DNA from: Luteococcus sp038433135
GTDB lineage: Bacteria; Actinomycetota; Actinomycetes; Propionibacteriales; Propionibacteriaceae
DNA length: 64,000 nt
Direction: 5' to 3'
Assembly (NCBI RefSeq): GCF_038433135.1
Contig: NZ_JBCDMV010000008.1
Span: 124,001-188,000, forward strand
Shown: piece by piece, positions 33,832 to 40,981 of the stretch
How the letters are laid out: each line of letters starts with the position of its first letter
Position numbering within the stretch: the stretch's first letter is position 1
The notes under the pieces: generated by a model
What the model was told of the DNA's origin: nothing
Database searches by the model: none
Seen by the model: the letters and a program-made list of their open reading frames with translations, nothing else
Program-made: the position numbers and the translations under genes

Positions 33832-34653
33832 GTGAGCACCAAGTTTCCCGTCAAGCGCAGCCCGTCCCCGCACCCGTCGGGTGCCACCCCGCCGCAGATC
33901 GAGCAGAAGCTGCTGCCCCAACACGTCGCCATCGTGATGGACGGCAATGGCCGCTGGGCCAAGCAGCGCGGGCTCAAGCGCACCGACGGGCATGCCCGGG
34001 GCGAGGCCAGCCTGTTCGACGTGATCGAGGGCGCGATCGAGCTGGGGATCCCCTACCTGAGCGCTTACGCCTTCAGCACGGAGAACTGGAAGCGCTCCCC
34101 CGACGAGGTTCGCTGGCTGATGGGCTTCAACCGCGACGTGATCCACCGCCGTCGGGACAATTTCGATGAGCTGGGGGTCCGGGTGCGGTGGGCCGGGCGA
34201 CGCCCCAAGCTGTGGCGCAGCGTGATCAATGAGCTCAAGGTGGCCGAGGAGCAGAGCAAGGACAACACCACCCTGACGCTTCAGTTCTGCTGCAACTACG
34301 GTGGCCAGGCGGAGATTGCCGACGGGGTGCGGGAGATCGCCCGGCTGGCCAAGGCCGGCAAGCTGGATCCGGACCGGATCACCGAGAAGACCATCACGCA
34401 GCACCTGTACTGCCCGGAGATTCCCCCGGTGGACCTGTTCGTCCGCTCCTCGGGCGAGCAGCGCACCAGCAACTTCCTGCTGTGGCAGTCGGCCTATGCG
34501 GAGATGGTCTTCCTGGACCAGCTCTGGCCGGATTTCGACCGGCGCGACCTGTGGCAGGCCATCGAGCTGTATGTGAACCGCGACCGGCGCTTCGGTGGCG
34601 CGATCCCGAACGAGGTCTCCCAGGCCCGGCCCAGCGAGGCACCCGTCCACTGA
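33832..34653 (+). CDS. uppS: Isoprenyl transferase (cis-prenyltransferase)
   Basis: Condenses isopentenyl diphosphate to make the polyprenyl carrier lipid for cell-wall and glycan synthesis. The 273-residue protein has HVAIVMDGNGRWAKQRG (catalytic Asp near residue 37), YAFSTENWKRS, the diphosphate-binding VRSSGEQRTSNFLLWQSAYAE and the C-terminal NRDRRFGG. It carries a 25-residue basic Pro-rich N-terminal extension. The start GTG is set by TAGGCT seven bases upstream. A palindromic repeat element follows the stop. Confidence 0.95.
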   Translation: MSTKFPVKRSPSPHPSGATPPQIEQKLLPQHVAIVMDGNGRWAKQRGLKRTDGHARGEASLFDVIEGAIELGIPYLSAYAFSTENWKRSPDEVRWLMGFNRDVIHRRRDNFDELGVRVRWAGRRPKLWRSVINELKVAEEQSKDNTTLTLQFCCNYGGQAEIADGVREIARLAKAGKLDPDRITEKTITQHLYCPEIPPVDLFVRSSGEQRTSNFLLWQSAYAEMVFLDQLWPDFDRRDLWQAIELYVNRDRRFGGAIPNEVSQARPSEAPVH

Positions 34654-34658
34654 CCAGG

Positions 34659-34718
34659 CCTCGACAGGCTCGGCCACCGTGGTCACCAGCCCCAACCACG
34701 GTCCCGAGCCTGTCGAGG
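34659..34718. repeat. Complete palindromic PEPVEG-type repeat element
   Basis: The left arm starts CCTCGACAGGCTCGG and ends ACCGTGG (34659-34682). The right arm is its near-perfect reverse complement, starting CCACGGTCCCGAG (34696-34718). The arms match except for one extra base, around a 13-base loop. It lies between convergent uppS and vapC and could act as a terminator. Confidence 0.9.
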
Positions 34719-34747
34719 GGTGGTTCCCTCGGGCTCATGGTGCTCGG

Positions 34748-35134
34748 CTACGCAGGGCTGATCACAAGGTCGGGCATGGCGCGTACCAGCTTCAGGTCAC
34801 AGGACAACACTTGGCACTCAAACGCTTCCGCCAGCGCCACGTACATGGCGTCATATGCACTGACGTTGTGTCGCAGCTTCCACGCAGGGAACATCAACTC
34901 ACCCATGTCGAACAACTGGACCCCCAGGTCCTTGAAGTCCTGCAAGGCGAAGGCGACTCGTTCCGAAGCCAGTTGTCCGCTCAAGTTCCAGCCTCGCAGG
35001 ATCGAGACCACTTCAGCAGCCAGAAGCTGCGGCGCAATCAAGGGGTGGCTCCCCATGTGGACTCCGACATCCAGTCCCTGCTCCGTTCCCAGAAGGAATT
35101 CCGCAGCCGCCGACGCATCAAGAACCAGTGTCAT
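34748..35134 (-). CDS. vapC: Type II toxin, PIN-domain ribonuclease (VapC)
   Basis: A 128-residue PIN protein, expected to cleave RNA. The acidic metal-binding residues are present: LVLDASAAAEFLL near the start, LLAAEVVSIL, SAYDAMYVALAE and LSCDLKLVRA. The ATG overlaps the vapB stop as ATGA, the standard toxin-antitoxin coupling. The pair lies between uppS and leuA and looks like an accessory insertion into housekeeping genes. Confidence 0.9.
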   Translation of the reverse strand: MTLVLDASAAAEFLLGTEQGLDVGVHMGSHPLIAPQLLAAEVVSILRGWNLSGQLASERVAFALQDFKDLGVQLFDMGELMFPAWKLRHNVSAYDAMYVALAEAFECQVLSCDLKLVRAMPDLVISPA

Positions 35135-35355
35135 CGAGACGCGCGCTCGCCCGCGAGCACGTCACTGGCGGGGGTCAGCGACTGCCGCCCGCGACGAGCA
35201 ATCCGCTCAGCAAGCTCGGCACGATCCGGCCGCTGGTTGATCTGCTCGAGCTCCCCCAAGAGATAGTCGCTGAGCGAGCGCCCCTGGGAAGCAGCCCGCG
35301 CCTTGAGCGATCGGCTCAGCTCCTCGGGCACATTGCGCACCTGAATAGTCGTCAT
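35131..35355 (-). CDS. vapB: Type II antitoxin, ribbon-helix-helix (VapB/FitA-like)
   Basis: A 74-residue protein beginning MTTIQVRNVPEELSRSLKARA, the FitA-type ribbon-helix-helix that dimerises, binds the operator and holds the toxin through its C-terminal part (about residues 40-74). Start 35355 is directly preceded by palindromes suited to autoregulation. Confidence 0.9.
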   Translation of the reverse strand: MTTIQVRNVPEELSRSLKARAASQGRSLSDYLLGELEQINQRPDRAELAERIARRGRQSLTPASDVLAGERASR

Positions 35356-35392
35356 GCATCAAGCATGTCATACATGTGAAGTGCATGCACTT
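35356..35392. promoter_or_regulatory. Candidate vapBC operator palindromes
   Basis: AAGTGCATGCACTT (35379-35392) is a perfect 14-base palindrome. CATGTCATACATG (35364-35376) is a second inverted repeat with a three-base centre. Both lie within 40 bases upstream of vapB, where ribbon-helix-helix antitoxins bind. Confidence 0.55.
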
Positions 35393-35431
35393 GCTCACTG
35401 ATTCTCCTCCGCCCGCGTTCGTGCCACGCGG

Positions 35432-35466
35432 ATCGCCCGCCCGCGCTCCCGGCGCGGGTGGGCGAT
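35432..35466 (-). terminator. leuA terminator hairpin
   Basis: ATCGCCCGCCCGCGC (35432-35446) pairs with GCGCGGGTGGGCGAT (35452-35466), 15 pairs with a single G-T, around a five-base loop. It begins 14 bases after the leuA stop on the minus strand. There is no T tract. Confidence 0.75.
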
Positions 35467-35480
35467 GCGACGGGTACTGC

Positions 35481-37232
35481 TCAGACGTCCATCCGGTTGA
35501 CGGCGCTGACCACGCCCTGCAGCGAGGCGGTCATGATGTCGGGGTCGATCCCGACACCCCAGACGATCCGGGCGTCGTCCTCGCCGCCCACCTCGCACTC
35601 GACGTAGGCCGCGGCCTGCGCGTCGCCGCCGGCGGTCAGGGCGTGCTCGGTGTAGTCCAGCACCCGCAGCTCGACGCCCAGGTTGCCCAGCGCGTCGACG
35701 AAGGCCGAGACGGGTCCATTGCCCTCGCCGGTGATGGTCTGCTCCGCTCCGCGCCAGGTCACCTTGGCGGAGATGGTGTGCACCCCCGCCTGACTGGCCG
35801 TGGAGGTCTCCCCCAGCTTCAGCGGCTCGTCGCGCAGCAGGTACTCGCTGGAGAAGATCTCCCACAGCTGGGCCGAATTCACCTCGCCGCCCTCCGTGTC
35901 GGTGTGTGCCTGGACGACGCGGCTGAACTCCATCTGCAGCCGGCGCGGCAGATCCAGCTTGTGGTCGGTCTTCATCAGGTAGGCCATCCCACCCTTGCCG
36001 GACTGGCTGTTCACCCGGATCACGGCCTCGTAGCTGCGGCCGACGTCGTGCGGGTCGATCGGCAGGTAGGGTGCCTCCCACGCGACGTCGTGGATGCCCT
36101 TGCCCTGTTCCTGCGCGGTCTTCTCCAGCATCTCCAGGCCCTTCTTGATGGCGTCCTGGTGGCTGCCCGAGAAAGCGGTGTAGACCAGGTCACCGGCGTA
36201 GGGATGGCGTGGATGCACGGGCAGACCGGTGCAGTACTCGACGGTGCGGCGGATCTCGTCGATGTGGCCGAAGTCGATCTTCGGGTCGATGCCCTGGCTG
36301 AACAGGTTCAGCCCCAGCGTGACCAGATCCACATTGCCGGTGCGCTCGCCGTGGCCGAACAGGCAGCCCTCCACCCGGTCCGCACCGGCCATCATGCCCA
36401 GCTCGGTGGCGGCGACGGCGGTGCCGCGGTCATTGTGCGGGTGCAGGCTGATCGCCACATTCTCCCGGTTGCGGATGTTGCGGCCGAAGTACTCGATCTG
36501 GTCGGCATAGGTGTTCGGCGTGCTCATCTCCACCGTGGCGGGCAGGTTGAAGATGATCTCGCGGCCCTCGCTGGGCTGCCAGACGTCGGCAACGGCATTG
36601 CAGACCTCGACGGCGAAGTCGGTGGGCGTCTGGGTGAAGATCTCCGGGCTGTACTGGTAGCCGAACTCGACGTCGCCCAGATTGGCCTCGGCGTGCTTCA
36701 TCACCATCTCGGTACCGCGGGTGGCCAGCGCGATGCACTCCGCCTCGCTGACCTTGAAGACCACCCGACGGAAGAGTTCCGCGGTGGCGTTGTACATGTG
36801 GATGTTGGCGCGCTTGGCGCCCACCAGGCTCTGCGCGGTGCGCTCGATCAGGTCCTCCCGGGCCTGGGTCAGCACGGAGATCTGCACGTCGTCCGGGATC
36901 GCGTCGTCGGTGATCAGGCTGCGGACGAAGTCGAAGTCGGTCTGGGAGGCCGAGGGGAAGCCCACCTCGATCTCCTTGTAGCCCATCGCCACCAGGAGGT
37001 CGAACATCTTGCGCTTGCGGGCGGGGGTCATCGGGTCGATCAGCGCCTGGTTGCCGTCGCGCAGGTCGGTAGACAGCCAGCGCGGGGCCTGGGTGATCTT
37101 CTTGGTGGGCCAAGTACGGTCCGGCACGTCGACGGGCTGGAAGGCGGTGTAGCGGCCGAACGGCATCGGGCTGGGCTGCTGGACGGGAATGCCCTGCTGG
37201 GGGCGGGTGCCGAACTGGTTCTGGGTGGTCAT
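35481..37232 (-). CDS. leuA: 2-isopropylmalate synthase
   Basis: First committed step of leucine synthesis, condensing acetyl-CoA and 2-oxoisovalerate. The 583-residue protein has the DRE-TIM barrel start STDLRDGNQALIDPM, the metal-binding ISLHPHNDRGTAVA and GCLFGHGERTGNVD. A C-terminal LeuA dimer/regulatory domain (about 450-580) includes VTWRGAEQTITGEGNGPVSAF and ends MTASLQGVVSAVNRM, where leucine feedback acts. ATG 37232 has GAGGAG eight bases upstream. A short leucine-containing leader reading frame and a pairing element precede it, so attenuation by leucine supply is likely. Confidence 0.95.
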   Translation of the reverse strand: MTTQNQFGTRPQQGIPVQQPSPMPFGRYTAFQPVDVPDRTWPTKKITQAPRWLSTDLRDGNQALIDPMTPARKRKMFDLLVAMGYKEIEVGFPSASQTDFDFVRSLITDDAIPDDVQISVLTQAREDLIERTAQSLVGAKRANIHMYNATAELFRRVVFKVSEAECIALATRGTEMVMKHAEANLGDVEFGYQYSPEIFTQTPTDFAVEVCNAVADVWQPSEGREIIFNLPATVEMSTPNTYADQIEYFGRNIRNRENVAISLHPHNDRGTAVAATELGMMAGADRVEGCLFGHGERTGNVDLVTLGLNLFSQGIDPKIDFGHIDEIRRTVEYCTGLPVHPRHPYAGDLVYTAFSGSHQDAIKKGLEMLEKTAQEQGKGIHDVAWEAPYLPIDPHDVGRSYEAVIRVNSQSGKGGMAYLMKTDHKLDLPRRLQMEFSRVVQAHTDTEGGEVNSAQLWEIFSSEYLLRDEPLKLGETSTASQAGVHTISAKVTWRGAEQTITGEGNGPVSAFVDALGNLGVELRVLDYTEHALTAGGDAQAAAYVECEVGGEDDARIVWGVGIDPDIMTASLQGVVSAVNRMDV

Positions 37233-37282
37233 GCTGGTGCTCCTCAAGCTGTGGAGGGTGGGTGCCATGGCGTGACAGGGCT

Positions 37283-37330
37283 CCGCAGCGAGGATGCCGT
37301 GGCCGGATTGGTTACCGGGCCTCGCTGCGG
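37283..37330 (-). promoter_or_regulatory. leuA leader stem (attenuation element)
   Basis: CCTCGCTGCGG (37320-37330, complement of leader-peptide codons just after the Leu run) and CCGCAGCGAGG (37283-37293) are perfect complements over 11 bases. A ribosome stalled on the leader Leu codons would cover the first arm and stop this stem forming, linking leucyl-tRNA supply to leuA expression. Confidence 0.6.
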
Positions 37331-37383
37331 CAGACAAGGAGCAGTCGGACCCGCGGGGGCAGGCCATGCTTCACGAACGCCAT
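37312..37383 (-). CDS. leuA leader peptide, 23 aa
   Basis: A short reading frame from ATG 37383 to TAA at 37312. It begins MAFVKHGL, contains three consecutive leucine codons (CTG CTC CTT, residues 14-16) and ends VCRSEAR. It has a TAGAGT -10 element seven bases upstream and therefore looks leaderless. It lies 79 bases before the leuA start. Leucine-run leader peptides upstream of leuA are known in Actinobacteria. The peptide itself is expected to have no function beyond ribosome stalling. Confidence 0.7.
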   Translation of the reverse strand: MAFVKHGLPPRVRLLLVCRSEAR

Positions 37384-37390
37384 GTCAGGC

Positions 37391-37396
37391 ACTCTA
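37391..37396 (-). promoter_or_regulatory. -10 element TAGAGT of the leuA leader transcript
   Basis: TAGAGT on the minus strand ends seven bases before leader ATG 37383. This places the leuA transcription start about 150 bases upstream of the leuA coding sequence. Confidence 0.5.
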
Positions 37397-37458
37397 GCCA
37401 GACCATGGCCGACGCGTGGGATATCCGTCCGGATTTCGGGACGGGAGCCGCCCAGGGG

Positions 37459-37482
37459 CCTCCACAGGCTCGGCCGTCGTGG
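37459..37482. repeat. Degenerate single arm of the PEPVEG-type repeat
   Basis: CCTCCACAGGCTCGG and CGTCGTGG match the left arm with a few changes. It lies between the 184-residue hypothetical gene and the leuA leader. Confidence 0.55.
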
Positions 37483-37504
37483 TCACCAGCCAGCCGAGGG
37501 ATCC

Positions 37505-38059
37505 TCACCCCTTGAGGAAGGTGCGGACCCGCATCGCGACCTGCTCGTCGAGGCCCCTGAACAACTCGTCCAGGTCATGCACCAGGCGGGAGCCAGCGCC
37601 ATTCCAGTCGCTGGCGATCACCTCGTCGCCCACCACTCGGTGCCGGTTGGTGAGCTTCTCCGCCACGTACAGGCCGACCTCGTCGGCCTCGTGCACCAGC
37701 ACAGCCCGGTGCAGCGAGCCGGCCTGCTCCTCCAGCAGGGTGAAAGGCAGCTCCGCATCGCCGGAATCCAGCAATTCCTTGACCAGCAGGTATTCGGCGA
37801 AGCTGGGAACGGCATCGGCCGGGTCGCTCGGCTCGTGGTCGCGCTCGACGAAGTTCTGCTCGTCGTGCCAGACATAGTGCCGCCAGTGCCGCGGGTTCTC
37901 GTCGTCGAACTCGATCCGGCTCTCGACGTGGTACAGCCCCTCGGGCCGGGTGAAGCACACCATGGTGGACAGGCTCGTCGGCTGCACCCGGCGCACGACG
38001 GCACCGATCTTGATGCCGCCAGAATTGTGGAAGGTCTCGGTCACGACGTCGTGGCTCAT
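37505..38059 (-). CDS. Hypothetical protein, 184 aa
   Basis: Not recognised. Soluble and acidic, with no signal peptide. The N-terminal half is beta-rich and aromatic (GGIKIGAVVRRVQ, RHWRHYVWHDEQNF). The C-terminal half is helical with many Asp/Glu (DSGDAELPFTLLEEQAG, LVHDLDELFRGLDEQ). ATG 38059 has CAGGAT six bases upstream, a weak leaderless-type promoter. It follows era in the same direction with 53 bases between and may be partly co-transcribed. Confidence 0.68.
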   Translation of the reverse strand: MSHDVVTETFHNSGGIKIGAVVRRVQPTSLSTMVCFTRPEGLYHVESRIEFDDENPRHWRHYVWHDEQNFVERDHEPSDPADAVPSFAEYLLVKELLDSGDAELPFTLLEEQAGSLHRAVLVHEADEVGLYVAEKLTNRHRVVGDEVIASDWNGAGSRLVHDLDELFRGLDEQVAMRVRTFLKG

Positions 38060-38112
38060 GCCGTGATCCTGCCACAGCTCGGTCCGGGGCGCGAGGCCCC
38101 GAGGAACGTCGC

Positions 38113-39150
38113 TCAGAAGCCCAGCCGGTTGAGGTACTTGGGGTCGCGCTGCCAGTCCTTGAGCACCTTCACCTTGAGGTCCAGGTGCACCGGGGTGCCC
38201 AGCAGGGCGCTGATCTGCTGCCGGGCGCGGGTGCCCACCTCCTTGAGGTGTTCCCCCTTGTGGCCGATCATGATGCCCTTCTGGGAGTCGCGCTCCACGA
38301 TCATCGAGGCAAAGACGTCCAGCAGCGGCTTGTCCTCTGGCCGGCCGGCGCGCAGGCCCATCTCGTCGATCTCGACGGTGATGGAGTGCGGCAGTTCGTC
38401 GCGCACCCCCTCCAGCGCGGCCTCGCGGATGAGCTCCTTGACCAGCGTCTCGGTGGGCTCGTCGGTGACCTCACCGTCGGGGTAGAAGGCGGGGCCGTAG
38501 GGCAAGAGCTTGACCAACTCGTCGGCCACCACGTCGGTCTGCTCACCGCTGACGGCCGAACACGGGATGATCGTCTCCCAGCGGATGCCCAGCTTCTCCT
38601 CCAGGGCCTGGATGTCCAGCAGGTGCTGGCGCAGCCGGTCGCCGCTGACCAGGTCGATCTTGGTGGCCAGCGCCACCAGCTTGGGCTTCTTGGGCAGCTT
38701 GGCGATCTCGGTGACCAGGAAGGTGTCGCCGGGGCCGATCGGCTGGTTGGAGGGCAGGCAGACGCCGATCACGTCCACCTCCGTCCAGGTCTCGCGCACC
38801 AGGTCGTTGAGTCGCTGGCCCAGCAGGGTGCGCGGTTTGTGCAGCCCGGGGGTGTCGATCAGCACCAACTGCGAGTCCGGCCGGTCCACGATCCCGCGGA
38901 TGGAATGCCGGGTGGTCTGCGGCTTGGAGCTGGTGATGGCGATCTTGGAGCCCACCAGCGCATTGGTCAGCGTCGACTTGCCGGCATTGGGTCGGCCGAC
39001 GAAACAGGCGAAGCCGGAGCGAAAGGTCTTGTCCCCAGTCCAGTCGATGTCGGTCTCGGGGTCGAAGTCGTCGCTCATCAACTCGTCGAGCGTGGGCATC
39101 CGGCCAGCGCTCTGCTGAGCCTTCTTCGGGTCCTTGGTGGGCTCAGGCAT
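38113..39150 (-). CDS. era: GTPase Era
   Basis: Ribosome-assembly GTPase for the 30S subunit. Motifs are G1 GRPNAGKST (near residue 53), G3 DTPGLHKP, G4 as TKID instead of the usual NKxD, and G5 SAVSG. A C-terminal KH domain binds 16S rRNA (QKGIMIGHKGEHLKEVGTRARQ). The 345-residue protein has an acidic extension of about 43 residues before the G domain, longer than in E. coli (301 aa). Its start overlaps the end of the upstream CNNM gene by eight bases. Confidence 0.95.
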   Translation of the reverse strand: MPEPTKDPKKAQQSAGRMPTLDELMSDDFDPETDIDWTGDKTFRSGFACFVGRPNAGKSTLTNALVGSKIAITSSKPQTTRHSIRGIVDRPDSQLVLIDTPGLHKPRTLLGQRLNDLVRETWTEVDVIGVCLPSNQPIGPGDTFLVTEIAKLPKKPKLVALATKIDLVSGDRLRQHLLDIQALEEKLGIRWETIIPCSAVSGEQTDVVADELVKLLPYGPAFYPDGEVTDEPTETLVKELIREAALEGVRDELPHSITVEIDEMGLRAGRPEDKPLLDVFASMIVERDSQKGIMIGHKGEHLKEVGTRARQQISALLGTPVHLDLKVKVLKDWQRDPKYLNRLGF

Positions 39151-40453
39151 GGTCGTCCTCGGTGTCGTCGTCGGTGATGGGGCTGTCGTCGGGGGTGCGG
39201 TGCACCAGGCAGGTGTCGATCTGGTGGCGTCGACCAGAGGCCTTCTCGGCCTCGATCCGCAGACCCGCCCAGTTGACCACGCTGCCGGGGATCGGCACCA
39301 CGTTGAGCTGCTTGGCCATCAGGCCGCCGACGGTGCTGACATCCTCGTCGTCCAGTTCCAGGCCGAACAGGTCGCCCAGTTCGTCGATCGGCAACCGGGC
39401 GGAGATCCGGAAGACGCCCGGCTCCAGTTCCTCGGTGTGGGTGGGTTCGGCGTCGTACTCGTCGACGATCTCGCCGACGATCTCCTCCAGCACGTCCTCG
39501 ATGGAGCACAGGCCGGCGGTGCCGCCGAATTCATCCACGACGATCACGACGTGGTTGCGGTCACGCTGCATCTCCCGCATCAGCTCATTGGCTGCCTTGG
39601 AGTCGGGGCAGAAATGGGCGGGGCGCATCAGCTGGGCGACGGTCTCGTTGCGTTCGGCGTCGGGATTGTCGTAGCTGCGCTTCACCATGTCCTTCAGGTA
39701 GACCATGCCCTGAATGTCGTCCAGGCCCTCCCCGACGACGGGGATCCGGCTGAAGCCGCTTCTCAGCGCCAGCGACAGACCTTGTCGCAACGTCTTGTCG
39801 GCGGAGATGAAGACCATGTCCGGGCGCGGCACCATCACCTCGCGCACGATCGTGTCGCCCAGCTCGAAGACCGAGTGGATCATCCGGCTCTCGCCCTGGT
39901 CGATCACATCCGACGCCTCGGCCTGGTCCACCAGGTCTCGCAATTCCGCCTCGGAACTGAACGGGCCGTCGGCAAAGCCGCGCCCCGGGGTCAGTGCGTT
40001 GCCGATCAGGATCATCAGCTGCGGCAGCGGCCCCAGCATGGTGGTGAGCACCGAGACGGGGCCGGAGGCGCGCAGGGCGATGGTTTCCGAGCGTTGCCGG
40101 CCGATGGTCAGCGGCGCGACACCCCACAGGATGTAGCTGATCAGGATCATCGGGCCGGCTGCGATCAGCAGTCGCTGCCAGCTGCCCTGCACGTGCGCGA
40201 AGGTGATCTGGCAGACCAGCACCACCGCCACCAGCTCGCAGATGGTGCGCACCAGCAGGGTGGTGTTCACATAGGGCGCCGGGTCTTCGGCCATCTTCTG
40301 CAGCCGCGCCGCGCCGGGGCGTTCCTCCTCGACGAGCTTCTCGGCCCGCCCTCGGCTGATCTGGGTGAGCGCGGTTTCTGCCGCGGCCAGCAGGAAGGCC
40401 AGTACGACGCACACCAGGGCAATGCCAATTTCGATCCAGTTGTTCTGGGTCAC
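39143..40453 (-). CDS. CNNM/HlyC-CorC family membrane protein with CBS domains
   Basis: A 436-residue protein with an N-terminal DUF21/CNNM membrane domain (hydrophobic segments near residues 8-30, 65-90, 95-125 and 130-150). A CBS pair follows (about 205-330, SGFSRIPVVGEGLDDIQGMVYLK and DRNHVVIVVDEFGGTAGLCSIEDVLEEIVG), then a CorC/HlyC transporter-associated domain. Family members are linked to magnesium or divalent cation transport; the old name hemolysin C is misleading. It lies in the conserved phoH-ybeY-CNNM-era order. GTG 40453 has no clear ribosome-binding site, so the start is uncertain. Confidence 0.88.
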   Translation of the reverse strand: MTQNNWIEIGIALVCVVLAFLLAAAETALTQISRGRAEKLVEEERPGAARLQKMAEDPAPYVNTTLLVRTICELVAVVLVCQITFAHVQGSWQRLLIAAGPMILISYILWGVAPLTIGRQRSETIALRASGPVSVLTTMLGPLPQLMILIGNALTPGRGFADGPFSSEAELRDLVDQAEASDVIDQGESRMIHSVFELGDTIVREVMVPRPDMVFISADKTLRQGLSLALRSGFSRIPVVGEGLDDIQGMVYLKDMVKRSYDNPDAERNETVAQLMRPAHFCPDSKAANELMREMQRDRNHVVIVVDEFGGTAGLCSIEDVLEEIVGEIVDEYDAEPTHTEELEPGVFRISARLPIDELGDLFGLELDDEDVSTVGGLMAKQLNVVPIPGSVVNWAGLRIEAEKASGRRHQIDTCLVHRTPDDSPITDDDTEDDHA

Positions 40454-40522
40454 AGGGGCGGATCACTCTCGTCTCTCACAGGGGATTCCCCCAGATTCTA
40501 CCGTCCGCCACCGGCGAAGGCC

Positions 40523-40981
40523 TCATGCGCCCTTGTGCGCCTGCCACGCGGCGATGATCTTGTCGTTCAGCCCGAACATCACGGCCTTCTCCTCCGGCTC
40601 GGCGTGATCATGCCCCAGCAGGTGCAGCAAGCCGTGGATCAGCAGGTATTCCGCTTCCTCGTCGGGGCGACGGCCGTTCTCCGCGGCCTGTCGTTCGGTG
40701 ACGGCCGGGCAGAGGACGATGTCGCCCAGCAGGCCCTGCGGGGCTTCCTCGTCGTCATCCTCGGGGGCGCGCAGCTCGTCCATCGGGAAGCTGAGCACGT
40801 CGGTGGGGCCGGGCAGGTCCATGAAGCGCAGGTGGTAGTTCTCCATGGTGGGTTCGTCCACCAGCAGGATCGACAGGTCGCTCTGCGGGTGGATCCGCAG
40901 CTGGGCCAGGGCAAAGTTGGCCAGTTTGATCAGGCCCTGCTCGTCGGCGCTCTGCCCGGACTCGTTGTTCAGGTCGATCAT
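40523..40981 (-). CDS. ybeY: Endoribonuclease YbeY
   Basis: Metal-dependent RNase in 16S rRNA maturation and ribosome quality control. The 152-residue protein has the zinc motif HGLLHLLGHDH near the C-terminus and the family block TDVLSFPMDE. An acidic insert (APEDDDEEAPQG) follows. Its start overlaps the phoH stop by four bases. Confidence 0.95.
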   Translation of the reverse strand: MIDLNNESGQSADEQGLIKLANFALAQLRIHPQSDLSILLVDEPTMENYHLRFMDLPGPTDVLSFPMDELRAPEDDDEEAPQGLLGDIVLCPAVTERQAAENGRRPDEEAEYLLIHGLLHLLGHDHAEPEEKAVMFGLNDKIIAAWQAHKGA

